A DNA stretch of 64,000 bases from Halomonas sp. ALS9. Lineage in GTDB: Bacteria; Pseudomonadota; Gammaproteobacteria; Pseudomonadales; Halomonadaceae. Below are positions 54,018 through 63,951 of this stretch, in pieces. Position 1 is the first letter of the stretch; each line of letters opens with the position of its first letter. Under the pieces are notes generated by a model, which was not told the DNA's origin, searched no databases, and saw nothing but the letters and a program-made list of their open reading frames with translations. The stretch is taken from positions 479,103-543,102 of the forward strand of contig NZ_LXRG01000054.1 in assembly GCF_001651035.1 (NCBI RefSeq), in the 5' to 3' direction. Position numbers and translations under genes: made by a program.

Positions 54018-55400
54018 TTAATTCACCACGGCTGCGTGAGATTCCAGGTGATCCGCCAGAGTCGCACTCGCCTGCCCTTCAATCACGTGGGTTAAGTAGC
54101 GGCTGCGGCCTGCCAGCGCTGTTTGCACAAACAACAACGGCACGGCGGTAATCAGACCCAGCACGGTGGTGACCAGCGCCTGGCTAATACCGCCTGCCAT
54201 TAGCTGTGGGTCACCGGTGCCAAATACAGTAATCGCCTGGAAAGTAACGATCATCCCGGTCACTGTCCCCAGCAGACCGAGCAGCGGAGCGATGGCGGCG
54301 AGCAACTTCACCATTGGCTGACTGCGCTCCAGCTTGGGTAGCTCGGCCAACACCGCCTCATCCAAGCGCGCCTCCAGGGCTTCTGGGGTTTGATGTTTAT
54401 CCATGCCTTCAAAACGCAGCAGCACCCGCCCCAACGGATTATTGGCCCGCAGTTGATCAAGGGATTGCCGCTGGCGTTTAACACGTAGGCTCACCAGCAC
54501 CAAATAGAGGTATTGGCCAAGGCCGATAATCATACCCAGAATACCCAGTGCCACCACTACGTAGCCAACATAGCCACCCTGCTGGAAACGCTCCCACAGA
54601 CTGGGCTGCTGGGCCAAGGCTTCCAGCACGCTGCCCTGGGTAGGATCCACCGCCATCACGTTGCTTTCGCCCTGGTAGTAATCCGCCAGCAACCCACCAA
54701 TGGCATTGGGCGTGCGCGCCAGCACGACCAAGTTGCCATCGCCTTCACCGCGCTCTAATAACTCGCTCTCGGTAAAGGCCGCGAAATCGCCTAACCGCAA
54801 TAACTCGCGGGTGGCCACCTCGCCATTAGCATCGGCAACCGGCATCGAAAGCCGCTCGGCGCGCCCGCTGCGCGCGGTTAATGCTGCCAAATGATCTACT
54901 ACGCCTTCCAACTGGTGACGCTCAAGCACTTCCACTTCATCCAAACGCGGTGGTAGCGAGCCTTCTTCCAGCGTCAGCAAGCTCTGTTCGCCGAGCGCAT
55001 TGCGAATCTCAGAGCTATGCCGGGCAAGATTCGCCAGCAGACCTGAAAGCGCTTCGCCCTGCTCTGCTTGGCGCTCGCTAAGCGCGCTGGCTTGCTCTGT
55101 TTGCTCTGCCTGCTGGGCCTCTAGCGTTTCATGCTGCTGCAGTGCTTCTTCGTGCTCGGCGCGCGCCTGCTCCAGCGCAGCCTGTAGCGCCTGCTGATCA
55201 TCCAGGAAGCTCATTAACCGCTGCTGGTCTCGCGCTTCAGCCGCCTCACGGGCTTCCCGCAGCGAAGTCGCGCTCTCGGTTTGCGCCATTGATACGCCAC
55301 TGACCGCGACCAGCCCCAATACAACGCAGGCATAGCCAAGCTGACGCAGGGATAAGCGATTCACGGGCGGGCAATTAAACGCTAGGCTAAAACGACTCAT
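54018..55400 (-). CDS. TtpC-like extended MotA/TolQ/ExbB protein
   Basis: A 460-residue protein. A likely signal/anchor (YACVVLGLVAVSGVSMA) precedes a periplasmic coiled-coil region of about 150 residues (ALEQARAEHEEALQQHETLE, ALSERQAEQGEALSG). A C-terminal ExbB domain follows with three helices (KLLAAIAPLLGLLGTVTGMI, then ALVTTVLGLITAVPLLF). This is the TtpC architecture of vibrio TonB2 systems. It overlaps DUF3450 by four bases and precedes exbB by one base. It is specific to TonB systems with a periplasmic TPR partner. Confidence 0.88.
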   Translation of the reverse strand: MSRFSLAFNCPPVNRLSLRQLGYACVVLGLVAVSGVSMAQTESATSLREAREAAEARDQQRLMSFLDDQQALQAALEQARAEHEEALQQHETLEAQQAEQTEQASALSERQAEQGEALSGLLANLARHSSEIRNALGEQSLLTLEEGSLPPRLDEVEVLERHQLEGVVDHLAALTARSGRAERLSMPVADANGEVATRELLRLGDFAAFTESELLERGEGDGNLVVLARTPNAIGGLLADYYQGESNVMAVDPTQGSVLEALAQQPSLWERFQQGGYVGYVVVALGILGMIIGLGQYLYLVLVSLRVKRQRQSLDQLRANNPLGRVLLRFEGMDKHQTPEALEARLDEAVLAELPKLERSQPMVKLLAAIAPLLGLLGTVTGMIVTFQAITVFGTGDPQLMAGGISQALVTTVLGLITAVPLLFVQTALAGRSRYLTHVIEGQASATLADHLESHAAVVN

Positions 55401-56179
55401 GGTTGCTCTCCCTGCAAGTCATTGGCACTAATCGAGAGCGGCAAGGTTAATAGATCCGGAGCGCGCTGATCTTCCGCCATGCGCAGCCCACTGCGCACCT
55501 CACGCAGGTATTCGTCTTCCAGCGGCTGCCATGCACCGCTTTCAGCATCCCACACACCGCCTTCACGACCGTCAGGGGTTAGGTAATAGAAGCCGATACG
55601 CCCGATGCGCAAGAAGTCCACTTCACGCACACGGCCATCCTGACTTAAACGCCCACGCCAGCTGTCCATCGCCTGCCCATAGTCAAGCTCAACACGCCAC
55701 GCTTCGAGCAGGCCATTAATCCGCTCGATGGTATTTTGACCCTGCTCATCGGGCTGACGCTCAACCCGCGCCAACCGCTCCTCACGTAGAAAAGGCAGGT
55801 CACGCTCGATCCACTGGCTAAGCTGCGCCGACATGTTTTGTTCGATCACAGGCAGCGCGGCTCGGGTCTCTTCCAACGTGTCCAGTGCAGTGGCCAGCCG
55901 CTGCTGACGTTCGGCCTCTTCCGCCAGGCGCCCGGTTAACGAGGCATTATCAGCCTTCAACTGGCGGGTTTCGCGCTCTAAACGGCGTAGCTCTTCCAAC
56001 TGTTCGCGGGTTTGCTCATCGGCGGCATCAATTTGCTCTTGGAGCGCTGCCTGGGCCTGCTGGGCTTCTACACTTTCGGCTGCTTGAGCCACTGCTTGTT
56101 CACTTGCCACTAGCGTACCGCTGGCCAGCACTCCAGCTAGCCACCATCCACGCAAGGCAAAGAAAGGCCTGTTCAGCAC
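55397..56179 (-). CDS. DUF3450 family periplasmic coiled-coil protein
   Basis: A 260-residue protein with a signal peptide (GWWLAGVLASGTLVASEQAV), about 100 residues of coiled coil (REQLEELRRLERETRQLKAD, RLAEEAERQQRLATALDTLE), then a globular domain (FLRIGRIGFYYLTPDGREGG, VWDAESGAWQPLEDEYLREV). DUF3450 genes regularly precede ttpC-exbB-exbD-tonB, as here. The GTG start at 56179 has GGAGAG upstream. It is probably the first gene of the operon and under the Fur box 120 bp upstream. Biochemical function unknown. Confidence 0.85.
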   Translation of the reverse strand: MLNRPFFALRGWWLAGVLASGTLVASEQAVAQAAESVEAQQAQAALQEQIDAADEQTREQLEELRRLERETRQLKADNASLTGRLAEEAERQQRLATALDTLEETRAALPVIEQNMSAQLSQWIERDLPFLREERLARVERQPDEQGQNTIERINGLLEAWRVELDYGQAMDSWRGRLSQDGRVREVDFLRIGRIGFYYLTPDGREGGVWDAESGAWQPLEDEYLREVRSGLRMAEDQRAPDLLTLPLSISANDLQGEQP

Positions 56180-56297
56180 GTCGACTCTCCGTCACTGAGT
56201 AGCGGGCGGCGGAAACCGCCCAACTAGAAACTAATTGGGTATCAGAACGATTTGCGTTCATATTTCACGCTGCCTAGCCTACCACTAATAGAAGAAA

Positions 56298-56312
56298 TGA
56301 CAATATTTATCA
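56298..56312. promoter_or_regulatory. Fur box upstream of the TonB operon
   Basis: TGACAATATTTATCA agrees with the 7-1-7 Fur consensus (TGATAATNATTATCA) at 12 of 14 positions, within AATGACAATATTTATCATT. It is 119 bp upstream of the DUF3450 start and 178 bp from the divergent DMT transporter. Iron-replete cells should silence the TonB operon. A second, much weaker AT-rich site lies near 56422-56440. The rest of the 56180-56489 spacer shows no gene. Confidence 0.7.
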
Positions 56313-56489
56313 TTAACAATCAGTTATTTTTGCCTTGCTTTTTATGAGGCATCTTAGTGGTCAGCCCCTCCACGCCTGCCTTCCATCTATTACGTTTCGT
56401 AAAGTGTACCTGAGCAAATCTTCATTATTCATAATCATTGGGTATCGCTAGCCTTTCCTTAGTAACAAACCCACTAAGGAGAGAATCCA

Positions 56490-57383
56490 ATGACATCAAA
56501 TACAACCACGATCCCTCATTTTCGCCCAAGCGTGGCAGCCCTCGGACTGCCCTTGCTTTTCATTGTAATGTGGAGCTCTGGCTACGTGGCTGGCAAAGCA
56601 GCCCTGCCCTTTGTCGGCCCGTACACCATGATATTTCTGCGCTTCGCTAGTGCCGCCTTGGTTCTACTTATGGTCGCCGTTGCAACACGCGCACCGTGGC
56701 CAAAAACGTGGAAGGAGGTTGGCCACATTGCGGTTGTCGGGCTGTTGATTCAAGCAATGCAGTTTTCGGGGCTCTATACCGGAATCAATCTCGGAGTGAG
56801 TGCTGGGGTTTCGGCTCTCATCGTCGGCACAATGCCCATTTTCGTTGCACTTGGCGCCAGCGTTTTCCTTTCTGAACGCATAAAGTCACATCAATGGATC
56901 GGGCTTCTGATTGGTCTAGCAGGTGTTGTGTTGGTCGTTTCGGAAAAGTTCTCTTTGGGAGAGACGACGCTTGGGGGATATATCGCGATTCTCTTCGCCC
57001 TGCTTGGTATCACGCTAGGTACGCTTTACCAGAAGAAATTCTGTACAAGCATGGATCTACGTACGGGAGGTCTCATTCAACTGAGTGTCGCTGCAACCTT
57101 TGCTTTCATTACAGCCCATACTCTTGAAGATTTGTACTTCCAAGTCACGCCCACTTTCTTATTCGCGACAAGCTGGATGAGTCTTGTGAACTCAATCGGA
57201 GCCATCAGCGTGCTTTACGTCATGATTCGTCGCGGCGAGGCGAGCAAAGTGGCCAGCCTCTTCTACCTCATACCCGGCATGACTGCCATTATGGCCTTTG
57301 TGATTCTTGGCGAAACGCTTCACCCATTAGCCATGATTGGCTTTGCAGTGGCCGCTTTCGGGGTCTATCTGAATAACCGCTAG
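56490..57383 (+). CDS. EamA/DMT-superfamily permease
   Basis: A 297-residue inner-membrane protein with two EamA repeats of five helices each. It starts with LGLPLLFIVMWSSGYVAGKA; the second repeat begins GYIAILFALLGITLGTLYQK. The motif GVSAGVSALIVGTMPIFVAL and the closing ETLHPLAMIGFAVAAFGVYL are typical of drug/metabolite exporters (RhaT/YdcZ-like group). The substrate cannot be read. AAGGAGAG precedes the ATG. It converges on a LysR regulator. Confidence 0.88.
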   Translation: MTSNTTTIPHFRPSVAALGLPLLFIVMWSSGYVAGKAALPFVGPYTMIFLRFASAALVLLMVAVATRAPWPKTWKEVGHIAVVGLLIQAMQFSGLYTGINLGVSAGVSALIVGTMPIFVALGASVFLSERIKSHQWIGLLIGLAGVVLVVSEKFSLGETTLGGYIAILFALLGITLGTLYQKKFCTSMDLRTGGLIQLSVAATFAFITAHTLEDLYFQVTPTFLFATSWMSLVNSIGAISVLYVMIRRGEASKVASLFYLIPGMTAIMAFVILGETLHPLAMIGFAVAAFGVYLNNR

Positions 57384-57402
57384 TAGTTTCGCCTTGTTGC
57401 AG

Positions 57403-58350
57403 TCACATCGCGCATGGTACTTGGAGAGGTGCAGCTTCTGCTTCCTGTTGTGCAGGGTAGTCCCAGCAGCGCCGAATAAGCTGAATCAGCCACTCAAATT
57501 GGTCGAACTCAACGGTGGCAGCAGTTTTAATGCTAATTCGTACATCCGGCAACACAGGCAGTTGTTGCAAATTTACCGGAGAGGCTAGCCCATACTGCGA
57601 AGGGATAAGAGGTAAAGCGCTCACACCCAGGCCCGCCTTGACAGCTGCAAGTAGATCGCCTAAATCACGCGCCTCGTAGACTATCCGCCATAGCAACTGA
57701 CTTTGCTTAAGCTCATTAATTTGAAGATCTCGCAGCATGCAAGGCGGGGAAAATGCAACAATAGGAATCTCATTACTGGATTCAAGCATAAAACCTGGCG
57801 CACCTACCCAGGAAAGGCGCCGGTCAGATAACCGGACGCCTTTTTGCATATCCGAATGCAGTGTTTCTGGACTGTCGACAGCAATGAGCATATCAAGCTG
57901 ACCATCATTGAGCCTACGCTGCAGTTTTGTTGATCGCCCCAACTGAGGAATGATGTGAATACCCTCTTGCTCAAAACGCAAGGAGGCCAGCATGATCGGC
58001 AGGTAGTCTTGGGCGAAATATTCTGACACTCCTAAGCGAATATCTTTTGCCACCTTACGTTGCTGCCCGAGCTTAACGAAAGCTTCGTCGTTGAGGGCAA
58101 GAATTTGTCGTGCGTACCATAGAAATAGCTCGCCAGCCTCTGTAAGACGTCTTCGTCGCCCATGAGCATCGAAAAGAGCATTGCCAAGCTGCTCCTCAAG
58201 CCGGCGCACATGGTGAGAAACCGCCGATTGAGTTAGGTGCAAGGCCTGCGCAGCTTCAGAGAACCCACCGCAGTCGTTTATGGATACCAGCGTACGCAAC
58301 AGCGTTGTGTCTAAATTAGCCTTACGCGCTGTTTTTATTACATCAGTCAT
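57403..58350 (-). CDS. LysR-family transcriptional regulator
   Basis: A 315-residue regulator with an N-terminal winged helix-turn-helix (CGGFSEAAQALHLTQSAVSH, then HHVRRLEEQLGNALF), a linker helix, and a periplasmic-binding-protein-like effector domain (about 100-300). It is convergent with, not divergent from, the DMT transporter, so the usual LysR-target arrangement is absent. Its effector and targets are unknown. Confidence 0.9.
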   Translation of the reverse strand: MTDVIKTARKANLDTTLLRTLVSINDCGGFSEAAQALHLTQSAVSHHVRRLEEQLGNALFDAHGRRRRLTEAGELFLWYARQILALNDEAFVKLGQQRKVAKDIRLGVSEYFAQDYLPIMLASLRFEQEGIHIIPQLGRSTKLQRRLNDGQLDMLIAVDSPETLHSDMQKGVRLSDRRLSWVGAPGFMLESSNEIPIVAFSPPCMLRDLQINELKQSQLLWRIVYEARDLGDLLAAVKAGLGVSALPLIPSQYGLASPVNLQQLPVLPDVRISIKTAATVEFDQFEWLIQLIRRCWDYPAQQEAEAAPLQVPCAM

Positions 58351-58408
58351 GAGAGTCCCCCTTCTGCTCTCACATGGATGCTCTTTTATACGCTTTGGGG
58401 AGAATTAA

Positions 58409-58507
58409 ATGCAACTAGACAACTGGTTTTGCAGTGGGGCTCATCAAGTAACGGTGATGGCATCGAGCCATGGCTATACGTTTAAGAAGCTGGTGAATAA
58501 GCACTAA
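58409..58507 (+). CDS. possible 32-residue ORF, doubtful
   Basis: From ATG 58409 with GGGGAGAA just upstream, the frame reads MQLDNWFCSGAHQV and ends VNKH before a TAA that overlaps the Nudix gene stop on the other strand. It might be a small protein or the tail of a lost gene. Nothing in the sequence identifies it. Confidence 0.25.
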   Translation: MQLDNWFCSGAHQVTVMASSHGYTFKKLVNKH

Positions 58508-58902
58508 TTTACCACTACGTACTCTTTTGTCAGCGGCGCCAGAGGAAGCAGCCAAGCCTCTTCACGGGTTACCCATCTTGCTTCGGCGATTTCAGCCGCT
58601 GCCTCGACAGGCTCATCAATAACCAAACTAAACAGATGCGCTTCAAGCGCCATACCCGGCTCGTTGGCAGCGGGAGCGTTGTGCACGCCTAGCGGAATCA
58701 GTTGGTCTTCATTAACCTGCAAGCCCAACTCCTCCTTCAGCTCGCGGCACAGGGCCCTTAGAGCGGTTTCCCCCGCATCGATCTTGCCGCCGGGCTGCAT
58801 AAAGAAAGATGTATTGTGCTTTCGCACTAACAGCAAGCGCCCGTCGGGGTCACTCACGACGGCAGCGGCGATCCTCAATACGTTAGCTTTGCTATCTGAC
58901 AT
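58504..58902 (-). CDS. Nudix hydrolase
   Basis: A 132-residue Nudix-fold hydrolase. The Nudix box GKIDAGETALRALCRELKEE continues with LGL, matching GX5EX7REUXEEXGU. Substrate would be a nucleoside diphosphate linked to another group; the short length and QPGGKIDAGE are generic (MutT-like/YjaD groups). It is 48 bp upstream of nrdF on the same strand and might act on nucleotide pools, but there is no direct evidence. Confidence 0.88.
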   Translation of the reverse strand: MSDSKANVLRIAAAVVSDPDGRLLLVRKHNTSFFMQPGGKIDAGETALRALCRELKEELGLQVNEDQLIPLGVHNAPAANEPGMALEAHLFSLVIDEPVEAAAEIAEARWVTREEAWLLPLAPLTKEYVVVN

Positions 58903-58950
58903 ACACCCTCCTCTATGCCCATGACTTAATGCCCATAACCTCCGGTGGTA

Positions 58951-59931
<981 letters not shown>

Positions 59932-59936
59932 TCAAA

Positions 59937-59957
59937 GCCCGGCCATTACCGCCGGGC
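59937..59957. other. hairpin between nrdE and nrdF
   Basis: GCCCGGC and GCCGGGC are perfect 7-bp arms around a 7-base loop, 14 bp before the nrdF ATG on the minus strand. TTTGAGAGAG follows, so it abuts the nrdF ribosome-binding site. It may set the nrdE:nrdF ratio. A ~20-bp direct repeat (AAAGCTGGGTTA) lies beside it at 59960-59995. Confidence 0.5.
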
Positions 59958-60016
59958 TAGCAAAGCTGGGTTATGGTCATAAAAGCTGGGTTACAAAAAC
60001 GAGCACGTCGTTGCGA

Positions 60017-62224
60017 TTACAGCGTGCAAGACACACAGCCTTCCACCTCAGTGCCCTCTAGCGCACTTTGACGCAAGCGGATGTAGTAAAGCGTTTTGAT
60101 CCCTTTCCGCCAGGCGTAAATCTGCGCCTTGTTGATATCCCGAGTGCTTGCAGTGTCCGGGAAGAATAGCGTTAGCGATAGACCTTGATCGACGTGCTGC
60201 GAGGCTTCCGCGTAGGTATCGATGATCTTTTCCGGGCCGATTTCGTAAGCGTCCTGGAAGTAGTCAAAATTCGCCTCATCCAGGAACGGCGCCGGGTAGT
60301 AAACACGCCCTAGCTTGCCCTCTTTGCGGATCTCGATTCTCGCCGCTACCGGGTGAATACTGGAGGTGGAGTTGTTGATATAAGAGATCGATCCTGTAGG
60401 CGGTACCGCCTGCAGGTTACGGTTGTATAAACCGTGAGCCATGACCGAGGCTTTAAGCTCCTGCCAATCGTCTTGAGTGGGTAGCGCGATACCGCTGCGC
60501 TCAAACAGCTCACGCACTTTGTCAGTGCGCGGCAGCCACGCTTGGTCGGTGTACTTATCAAAGAAAGTACCCGAGGCATAGGTAGAGTCTGCAAAGCCTG
60601 CAAAGGTGTCCTTATGCTCAATCGCCAAACGGTTCGACGCCCGGATCGCATGGAAGGCAACGCAATAGAAGTAGATATTGGTAAAATCCAAGCCTTCATC
60701 AGAACCGTAGTAGATATGCTCTCGCGCCAAATAGCCGTGCAGGTTCATCTGGCCCAAGCCGATCGCCCGGGACTTAGCATTACCTTCGGCAATCGAGGGT
60801 ACGCTGCGCAGGTTGCTCATCTCTGATACGGCGGTGAGACCGCGAATGGCAATTTCTACGCTGGTGCCGAGTTCGCCTGAGTCCATCACCTTGGCAATGT
60901 TCATGGAACCCAGGTTGCAAGAGATATCCTGGCCAACATGGCGATAACCCAAGTCATCGTCGTACTCGGTAGGCGTATTCACCTGAAGAATTTCCGAGCA
61001 CAGATTGCTCATGTTAATGCGGCCAGCAATCGGATTGGCGCGATTAACCGTGTCTTCGAACATCAGGTAGGGGTAGCCCGACTCAAACTGCAGTTCGGCC
61101 AACACCTGGAAAAACGCCCGGGCGTTAATCTTGTGCTTGCGGATACGCGCATCGGCGACCATTTCCTGGTACTTCTCGGTGACGCTGATATCGCCAAACG
61201 GTACACCGTAAACACGCTCTACATCGTAGGGCGAGAACAGGTACATATCGTCGTTGCGCTTGGCAAGTTCAAAGGTGATATCCGGAATCGTCACGCCCAG
61301 GGAAAGCGTTTTGATACGAATTTTCTCGTCGGCATTTTCCCGCTTGGTATCCAAAAAGCGCAGAATATCGGGGTGGTGAGCGTTGAGATATACCGCCCCA
61401 GCACCCTGGCGCGCGCCCAGCTGGTTAGCATAGGAGAAGGCATCTTCCAGCAGCTTCATAATCGGGATGATGCCCGACGACTGGTTTTCAATACGCTTGA
61501 TGGGCGCGCCTGACTCACGAATATTGGTGAGCAGAAATGCCACGCCGCCACCACGCTTGGAGAGCTGCAGGGCCGAGTTAATCGAGCGGCCTATCGACTC
61601 CATATTGTCTTCAATTCGCAACAGGAAGCACGACACCAGCTCACCGCGCTGCTGCTTACCACAATTCAGGAAAGTGGGTGTTGCGGGCTGGAAACGGCCG
61701 CTAATAATTTCATCCACTAGCGACTTCGCCAGCGTTTCGTCGCCCCGCGCCAGGGTCAGTGCCACCATGCAAACGCGGTCTTCGTAACGCTCTAGGTAGC
61801 GCTTGCCATCAAACGTTTTTAGCGTGTAGCTGGTGTAGTACTTAAAAGCGCCCAAAAAACTGGGGAAGCGAAACCTATACGCATAGGCCTGCTCGAACAG
61901 CGCCTTGATAAAGGCGAAACTGTACTGGGCCAGCATTTCTGCTTCGTAGTACTGCTCTTCTACTAAGTAATCGAGCTTTTCCTCTAACGAGTGGAAAAAC
62001 ACTGTGTTCTGGTTAACGTGCTGCAAAAAGTACTGGCGCGCCGCTTCGCGATCTTTATCCAGCTGTAGCTCGCCATTGGCCCCGTACAGGTTGAGCATGG
62101 CATTGAGGGCGTGGTAATCCAGCGTGCGCGCTTCAGAAGTAGCCGCAGGCCGTTTTGCCTCAACATTTTTAGGGGCTAAATCTGTAGAGGCTGTGTCTTT
62201 AGAGGCTAGGCTTGTCGTTTCCAA
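60017..62224 (-). CDS. nrdE: class Ib ribonucleotide reductase alpha subunit
   Basis: A 735-residue catalytic subunit reducing NDPs to dNDPs. It has the Cys pair and substrate loop ([20 protein letters not shown]), [40 protein letters not shown], and the C-terminal redox pair GCVSCTL reduced by NrdH. No ATG fits the 5' end: the likely start is the TTG at 62224, 10 bp after AAGGAG and 18 bp inside nrdI. The first 35 residues are low complexity, partly generated by a 15-bp array, and are extra compared with E. coli NrdE (714). Confidence 0.94.
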   Translation of the reverse strand: METTSLASKDTASTDLAPKNVEAKRPAATSEARTLDYHALNAMLNLYGANGELQLDKDREAARQYFLQHVNQNTVFFHSLEEKLDYLVEEQYYEAEMLAQYSFAFIKALFEQAYAYRFRFPSFLGAFKYYTSYTLKTFDGKRYLERYEDRVCMVALTLARGDETLAKSLVDEIISGRFQPATPTFLNCGKQQRGELVSCFLLRIEDNMESIGRSINSALQLSKRGGGVAFLLTNIRESGAPIKRIENQSSGIIPIMKLLEDAFSYANQLGARQGAGAVYLNAHHPDILRFLDTKRENADEKIRIKTLSLGVTIPDITFELAKRNDDMYLFSPYDVERVYGVPFGDISVTEKYQEMVADARIRKHKINARAFFQVLAELQFESGYPYLMFEDTVNRANPIAGRINMSNLCSEILQVNTPTEYDDDLGYRHVGQDISCNLGSMNIAKVMDSGELGTSVEIAIRGLTAVSEMSNLRSVPSIAEGNAKSRAIGLGQMNLHGYLAREHIYYGSDEGLDFTNIYFYCVAFHAIRASNRLAIEHKDTFAGFADSTYASGTFFDKYTDQAWLPRTDKVRELFERSGIALPTQDDWQELKASVMAHGLYNRNLQAVPPTGSISYINNSTSSIHPVAARIEIRKEGKLGRVYYPAPFLDEANFDYFQDAYEIGPEKIIDTYAEASQHVDQGLSLTLFFPDTASTRDINKAQIYAWRKGIKTLYYIRLRQSALEGTEVEGCVSCTL
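62169..62213. repeat. 15-bp array spanning the nrdI stop and nrdE start
   Basis: Three 15-bp units, TTAGGGGCTAAATCT, GTAGAGGCTGTGTCT and TTAGAGGCTAGGCTT (starting 62169, 62184, 62199), encode [15 protein letters not shown] in the nrdE frame. The nrdI TAG is inside the last unit. The array is what lengthens NrdE at its N-terminus. Confidence 0.88.
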
Positions 62225-62640
62225 AACTCTTCTACTCCTTTGCGGACGTTGGCCACGTCGTCGTCGGTGCCAAACAGTTCGAATCGATACAGCAGCGGCA
62301 CGTTGCACTTTTTGGCGATAATGCGGCCAGCAAGGCCATAGGCTTCGCCAAAATTAGTATTGCCCGCTGCAATGACCCCCCGCAGGAGGCTCCGATTATG
62401 CGTATCGTTGAGAAAGTGGATGACCTGTTTGGGCACCGCCCCCTGCTCACTCCCCCCACCATAAGTGGGGGTAATTAAAATATACGGCTGGGTGACACGT
62501 GGAACAGGCTCGTCTCGATTCAGCGGCAGTCGCTTTGCGGCAAAACCAAGCTTTTCTACAAAACGATGGGTATTGCCTGATTTAGTAGAGAAGTACACCA
62601 AACTGCCGGCCGCAGGCGCGAATGTGCAACTTGCCAGCAT
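62206..62640 (-). CDS. nrdI: NrdI flavodoxin-like protein
   Basis: A 144-residue flavoprotein that supplies oxidant for assembling the Mn2-tyrosyl cofactor of NrdF. Matches include [79 protein letters not shown] and [12 protein letters not shown], very close to E. coli NrdI. It lies 9 bp after nrdH, and its end overlaps nrdE. The first 12 residues look like an extension. Confidence 0.94.
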   Translation of the reverse strand: MLASCTFAPAAGSLVYFSTKSGNTHRFVEKLGFAAKRLPLNRDEPVPRVTQPYILITPTYGGGSEQGAVPKQVIHFLNDTHNRSLLRGVIAAGNTNFGEAYGLAGRIIAKKCNVPLLYRFELFGTDDDVANVRKGVEEFWKRQA

Positions 62641-62649
62641 GGGGATGAC

Positions 62650-62871
62650 TTAAGCCAGCGCTTGAATACGGTCTGGACGGAAACCCGACCAGTGATCTTC
62701 GCCTACAACCACGACGGGCAACTGGCGATAGCCCAGCGCTTCAACTTCTTCTTGGGCACCGGATTCAGCGGTAATGTCGATGACAGTGTAATCAAGCCCC
62801 TGCTTGTCTAGCGCGCGGTAGGTCGCGGTGCACTGTACACAAGCGGGCTTGCTATAAATTTGGATTTCCAT
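62650..62871 (-). CDS. nrdH: glutaredoxin-like protein NrdH
   Basis: A 73-residue thioredoxin-reductase-dependent electron donor for NrdEF. It has the redox motif ACVQCTATYRALDKQGLDYT and the family end WSGFRPDRIQALA. The start at 62871 (MEIQIYSKPAC) gives the usual length; the longer frame is rejected. It is the first gene of nrdHIEF, 77 bp from the nearer NrdR box. Confidence 0.95.
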   Translation of the reverse strand: MEIQIYSKPACVQCTATYRALDKQGLDYTVIDITAESGAQEEVEALGYRQLPVVVVGEDHWSGFRPDRIQALA

Positions 62872-62947
62872 GGCTATTTTCCTTTTCATAGCGGCGTTTT
62901 TCGGGTAGAGCACATCTAGTGCTCGCCCCCTCTAAAAGATACAACGC

Positions 62948-62994
62948 ATACTATATATAGACCAAAAGAAAATCAATCCAAGCATATGTGGTAT
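62948..62994. promoter_or_regulatory. pair of NrdR boxes upstream of nrdH
   Basis: Box 1, ATACTATATATAGACC (62948-62963), agrees with the NrdR consensus ACACTATATATAGTGT at 12 of 16 positions. Box 2, CAAGCATATGTGGTAT (62979-62994), is weaker at 9 of 16 but lies 31 bp centre to centre, three helical turns, the spacing typical of NrdR pairs. It implies repression of nrdHIEF by the nucleotide-sensing repressor NrdR, which is not in this window. Confidence 0.7.
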
Positions 62995-63045
62995 TTTTCA
63001 TCCACAGGTTATTGACAGCTAATGCCCCGCATTATCCCCGGCAAT

Positions 63046-63080
63046 AAAAAAACCGCCCACTAAAAAGTGGACGGTTTTTT
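63046..63080. terminator. bidirectional intrinsic terminator after sodA
   Basis: CCGCCCACT and AGTGGACGG form a stem with an AAAA loop and one mismatch, flanked by AAAAAAA on the left and TTTTTT on the right. It ends the sodA transcript, which reads leftward, ahead of the nrd promoter region. Confidence 0.93.
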
Positions 63081-63122
63081 CACAGCGCCGCAAAGCAGCG
63101 CGGCTAGCGGGTCATAGCAATA

Positions 63123-63734
63123 TTAGCTAATCGCTGCTTGGTAACGACGCTCAACGTCTTCCCAGTTCACCACGTTAAAGAACGCAGCAATATAGTCAGG
63201 ACGCTTGTTTTGATACTTCAGGTAGTAGGCATGTTCCCAAACATCCAGACCCAGCAGCGGCGTGTTGCCGTGCATCAGCGGGCTGTCTTGATTCAGGGTA
63301 TTTTCTACCACCAATTTCTTTTCAGGGGTAACGGATAGCCATGCCCAACCGCTACCGAAACGACCAACAGCCGCTTTTTTGAACTCTTCTTTAAAAGTTT
63401 CCAGACCGCCCAATTCAGCGTCGATGGCTTTCGCCACATCGCCTTGGGGGTTGCCACCACCGTTTGGCGACATCATCTGCCAAAACATGGAGTGGTTAGC
63501 GTGGCCGCCACCGTTGTTGATAACGGCTTGGCGCTTGGCTTCTGGAACGCGATCCAGATTAGCGACCAGCTCTTCAACGGGTACATCTTCAAGGCCTGTG
63601 CCTTCCAGCGTGGCGTTCAGGTTATTGATGTAGGTTTGATGGTGACGAGAGTGGTGAATTTCCATCGTCATCGCATCGATATTCGGTTCGAGAGCGTCAT
63701 ATGCGTACGGCAGTTCGGGTAATGTATGCGCCAT
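63123..63734 (-). CDS. sodA: superoxide dismutase, manganese type
   Basis: A 203-residue SOD from the ATG at 63734 (AAGGAG 8 bp before it). Metal ligands are in [27 protein letters not shown] and [16 protein letters not shown]. The Mn-type markers GGHANHS and the glutamine in [13 protein letters not shown] distinguish it from iron SODs, which have AQAWNH at the former site. A half Fur site (TGATAAT, 63870-63876) lies 140 bp upstream, too weak to call. With the adjacent nrdHIEF it fits a manganese-based, low-iron role. Confidence 0.93.
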   Translation of the reverse strand: MAHTLPELPYAYDALEPNIDAMTMEIHHSRHHQTYINNLNATLEGTGLEDVPVEELVANLDRVPEAKRQAVINNGGGHANHSMFWQMMSPNGGGNPQGDVAKAIDAELGGLETFKEEFKKAAVGRFGSGWAWLSVTPEKKLVVENTLNQDSPLMHGNTPLLGLDVWEHAYYLKYQNKRPDYIAAFFNVVNWEDVERRYQAAIS

Positions 63735-63900
63735 ATCATCATCTCCTTGAGTGGCTTTCGTTGCTTTCACTTACTTATATGCGGTCAGCCCGCAGCTTTT
63801 TCAACCACCGAGGTGGTTTTTCTTACTCGTGTTGTTTTCTTACTCTTTGCCCCAGTACTTTAGTCAACTATTATCAGTTTACCTAATAGTCCAGGCTCAA

Positions 63901-63931
63901 AAAAGCCGACTTCTGGCGAAGCCGGCTTTTA
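63901..63931 (-). terminator. intrinsic terminator of the gene at the right edge
   Basis: On the minus strand AGCCGGCTTC, loop GCCA and GAAGTCGGCT form a stem followed by TTTTTT. It lies 25 bp after the stop of the gene entering from the right. The interval 63735-63900 should contain the sodA promoter; no clear elements were found. Confidence 0.88.
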
Positions 63932-63951
63932 GGACTTAGCTGCTCGACCAC

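Noticed and set aside
56422..56440. A second Fur box before the DMT transporter
   Set aside because: Only an AT-rich partial match (ATTATTCATAATCATT); too weak next to the clear site at 56298.
63123..63734. The dismutase as iron-type SodB
   Set aside because: GGHANHS and NQDSPL are manganese-type markers; the iron-type AQAWNH is absent.
63868..63886. Fur box upstream of sodA
   Set aside because: Only one half-site (TGATAAT) matches; the other half does not.
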